Of a stretch of 8,176 nucleotides of DNA, positions 7,001-8,176 are shown piece after piece. Made by a program: the position numbers and the translations under genes. Source of the DNA: Pyrobaculum sp. (GTDB lineage Archaea > Thermoproteota > Thermoprotei > Thermoproteales > Thermoproteaceae); the NCBI GenBank assembly GCA_009903905.1, contig WYEI01000142.1, positions 1 to 8,176 on the forward strand. Reading direction: 5' to 3'. The notes below the pieces were generated by a model that made no database searches, had not been told where the DNA came from, and saw nothing but the letters and a program-made list of their open reading frames with translations. The number at the start of each line of letters is the position of its first letter. Within the stretch, counting starts at the first letter, position 1.

Positions 7001-7222
7001 GTGAGAAAACCGCTCCGCTTTTATGACATAGCCGTCGGCAAGACCTTCCTCAGCACCTCCTACCGCCTAGTTGAGGTGGAGATAAAGTATCCCAGGGGCG
7101 TCGAGCGCCGGGCCCTCGCCGTGGCGGTTTCGCCCTACACAGGACACGAGTGCTACAGCTTCGCGCCCAAGAGAAGCGAAGTAAGGGCCGTCCCCCTCTC
7201 GGCGTATTTCAAAGATATTTAA
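7001..7222 (+). CDS. Unknown conserved-looking small protein, 73 residues
   Basis: I do not recognise this family. The protein has 73 residues, is basic, and has no membrane span or signal peptide. The alternation of hydrophobic and polar residues (YRLVEVEIKYPRG, RRALAVAVSPYTG) suggests a small beta-rich fold. It holds a single Cys (in GHECYSF) and no zinc motif. Support for it being real: a TATA-like box at the leaderless spacing before GTG 7001, codon use with G/C in third positions like its neighbours, and a position that fills the gap between the divergent promoter and the next gene, whose own promoter overlaps its stop codon. It sits between the two trehalose transcription units, but nothing in the sequence ties it to trehalose. 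Confidence 0.6.
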   Translation: MRKPLRFYDIAVGKTFLSTSYRLVEVEIKYPRGVERRALAVAVSPYTGHECYSFAPKRSEVRAVPLSAYFKDI

Positions 7223-7223
7223 C
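7216..7223 (+). promoter_or_regulatory. Putative TATA box for the duplicated-domain protein / treT unit
   Basis: TATTTAAC is centred about 24 bases before the GTG at 7244 and contains the stop codon of the preceding 73-residue gene. It suggests a separate leaderless promoter for the pair ending in treT. Confidence 0.5.
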
Positions 7224-7243
7224 CGCGTTGCGTACTGCAACTC

Positions 7244-7909
7244 GTGAAACTAGGTGCAAAATCTCTGGACACCAAGGGCAGAGGCGTCCCCTTCAAGTTC
7301 TACACCGCGTACTACGTTTCTACTTACAGCCGCAGGAAGGCGTATACGCTCAGAGAGCTTCTTGAGGGCGTCAAGACAGCCGACAAAAACACGTTGTTTC
7401 ACCACGTCTTCCACGCCGTGAGGGCTAAGCACCTACTGCCGCCGATGTACAGCAACGACTTCGCCCGGTGGGTTGGGGAGGAGGTGGGCGACGAGGAGCT
7501 GGCGGCGGCTTTGTCGGACATCTCCGGCGCCGAGCCGGCCACGATCGAAGACATAAGGAAGGAAATAGTGGTGATACTTGAGCCCGCCGCCGACGAGAGG
7601 CGCGGCAGGTCTGAGTTCGTCTTCGTGGGGATGGAGCCTGTCGTGGTGGAGACTAAATACGTGGCCCACACCCTCGCCGAGTTTCTCGACCTAGTCGAGG
7701 TGGTGCCCGGCGAGTCTATACTCTACCACTTCGTCACCAGGAGGGTGCTGTGCGGCGCGGGGCGGAACGACTTCTCCACGTGGCTGGACAAAAACTTCGG
7801 CCTCGCGGAGGTGGCCGACGAACTGTCGAGGGTAGACCCCCTGGCGTTCAACAGCGAGGAGGCGCTGAGAGAGGCCATATTGACGGTGCTTAAGAAGAGG
7901 CTGTTATGA
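7244..7909 (+). CDS. Duplicated-domain protein coupled to TreT (possibly DUF5752 family)
   Basis: A 221-residue soluble protein of unknown function. It resembles what I remember as the DUF5752 family seen beside archaeal TreT genes, though this is recall and not a search. It consists of two diverged copies of one unit, about residues 17-113 and 125-217. Matching landmarks are YTLRELLEGV (34-43) with HTLAEFLDLV (142-151), the TLFHHV/SILYHF segment with a shared His (H54 and H162), NDFARW (71-76) with NDFSTW (175-180), a following acidic E-L-A/E-V-A-D helix, and a final I-R-K-E-I/L-R-E-A-I helix. Its TGA overlaps the treT ATG (ATGA, 7906-7909), so the two are translationally coupled, which suggests a subunit or regulator of TreT. 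GTG 7244 is chosen from the TATA-box spacing. Confidence 0.75.
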   Translation: MKLGAKSLDTKGRGVPFKFYTAYYVSTYSRRKAYTLRELLEGVKTADKNTLFHHVFHAVRAKHLLPPMYSNDFARWVGEEVGDEELAAALSDISGAEPATIEDIRKEIVVILEPAADERRGRSEFVFVGMEPVVVETKYVAHTLAEFLDLVEVVPGESILYHFVTRRVLCGAGRNDFSTWLDKNFGLAEVADELSRVDPLAFNSEEALREAILTVLKKRLL

Positions 7910-8176
7910 TCGAGCGGTATATTCAGTTCGTGGGGGAGGACGAGGTAGACGCCATCGTCAAGTTGGCGGAGCGGCTACAAGACCTCTCCATACTCCACGT
8001 CAACTCCACCGCGGCGGGGGGCGGCGTGGCTGAGATCCTCAACCGCCTAGTTCCGCTCATGCGGGAGCTGGGCCTCAGGGTGAACTGGAGAGTGATCAGA
8101 GGCGACCAGGAGTTCTTCACAGTGACGAAGACCTTCCACAACGCCCTGCAGAGCGGCGCCGTGGAGGTGCCTAGAC
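7906..8176 (+). CDS. treT: Trehalose glycosyltransferring synthase TreT, N-terminal part (3' end outside window)
   Basis: The first 90 residues of a GT4-family trehalose synthase. TreT condenses NDP-glucose and glucose directly into trehalose; some archaeal forms are reversible, while the T. tenax enzyme is described as working mainly in the synthesis direction (from memory). The diagnostic TreT N-terminal motif is present: HVNSTAAGGGVAEIL (residues 31-45) with the glycine-rich donor-site loop, followed by NWRVIRGDQEFFTVTKTFHNALQ (60-82). The ATG at 7906 overlaps the stop of the upstream gene, and a weak Shine-Dalgarno-like GAGG (7897-7900) lies five bases before it. The catalytic C-terminal half is not in view. 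Together with TPSP this gives two trehalose routes within about 5 kb. Confidence 0.92.
   Translation, partial: MIERYIQFVGEDEVDAIVKLAERLQDLSILHVNSTAAGGGVAEILNRLVPLMRELGLRVNWRVIRGDQEFFTVTKTFHNALQSGAVEVPR

Noticed and set aside
1..8176. Mobile elements, CRISPR arrays, tRNA genes or inteins
   Set aside because: No transposase or integrase motifs, regular direct repeats, tRNA-like T-loop sequences, or insertions within the recognised proteins were found.

Overview
The window looks like chromosomal DNA of a hyperthermophilic crenarchaeon of the Thermoproteales (Thermoproteus/Pyrobaculum group). The reasons are high GC content, frequent GTG starts, AT-rich TATA-like boxes about 22-28 bases before start codons (leaderless transcripts), very tight gene packing, an archaeal Nre gene, and a trehalose gene set of the kind known from Thermoproteus tenax. 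The species cannot be fixed from the sequence alone.

Left part (1-2676): the 3' end of pdxT (vitamin B6 synthase glutaminase), a LysE-type membrane exporter, an archaeal Nre DNA-repair protein with an N-terminal four-cysteine motif, and a convergent class I SAM-dependent methyltransferase. The Nre gene and the methyltransferase gene overlap tail to tail by 27 bp. These look like housekeeping or orphan genes with separate promoters.

Right part (2947-8176): a trehalose synthesis locus with two pathways. A bifunctional trehalose-6-phosphate synthase/phosphatase (TPSP) runs on the plus strand. It converges on a two-gene minus-strand operon made of a small membrane-only mechanosensitive-channel-like protein followed by a GT4 glycosyltransferase, joined by an ATGA overlap. 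From memory of work on T. tenax, this type of glycosyltransferase is a partner that TPSP needs for synthase activity, and the channel would relate to osmotic down-shock. Divergent from the channel gene, a 73-residue unknown protein is followed by a 221-residue protein built of two diverged repeats. That protein is joined by another ATGA overlap to treT (trehalose glycosyltransferring synthase), which runs off the window. TPSP makes trehalose from NDP-glucose plus glucose 6-phosphate, and TreT makes it from NDP-glucose plus glucose.

The most interesting points are the arrangement of the trehalose genes in three transcription units with TPSP and its presumed partner on opposite strands, the duplicated-domain protein coupled to TreT, the membrane-only channel with an apparent internal repeat, and a G-run-rich 270-bp leader before tpsp. 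I see no mobile elements, CRISPR arrays, rRNA or tRNA genes.
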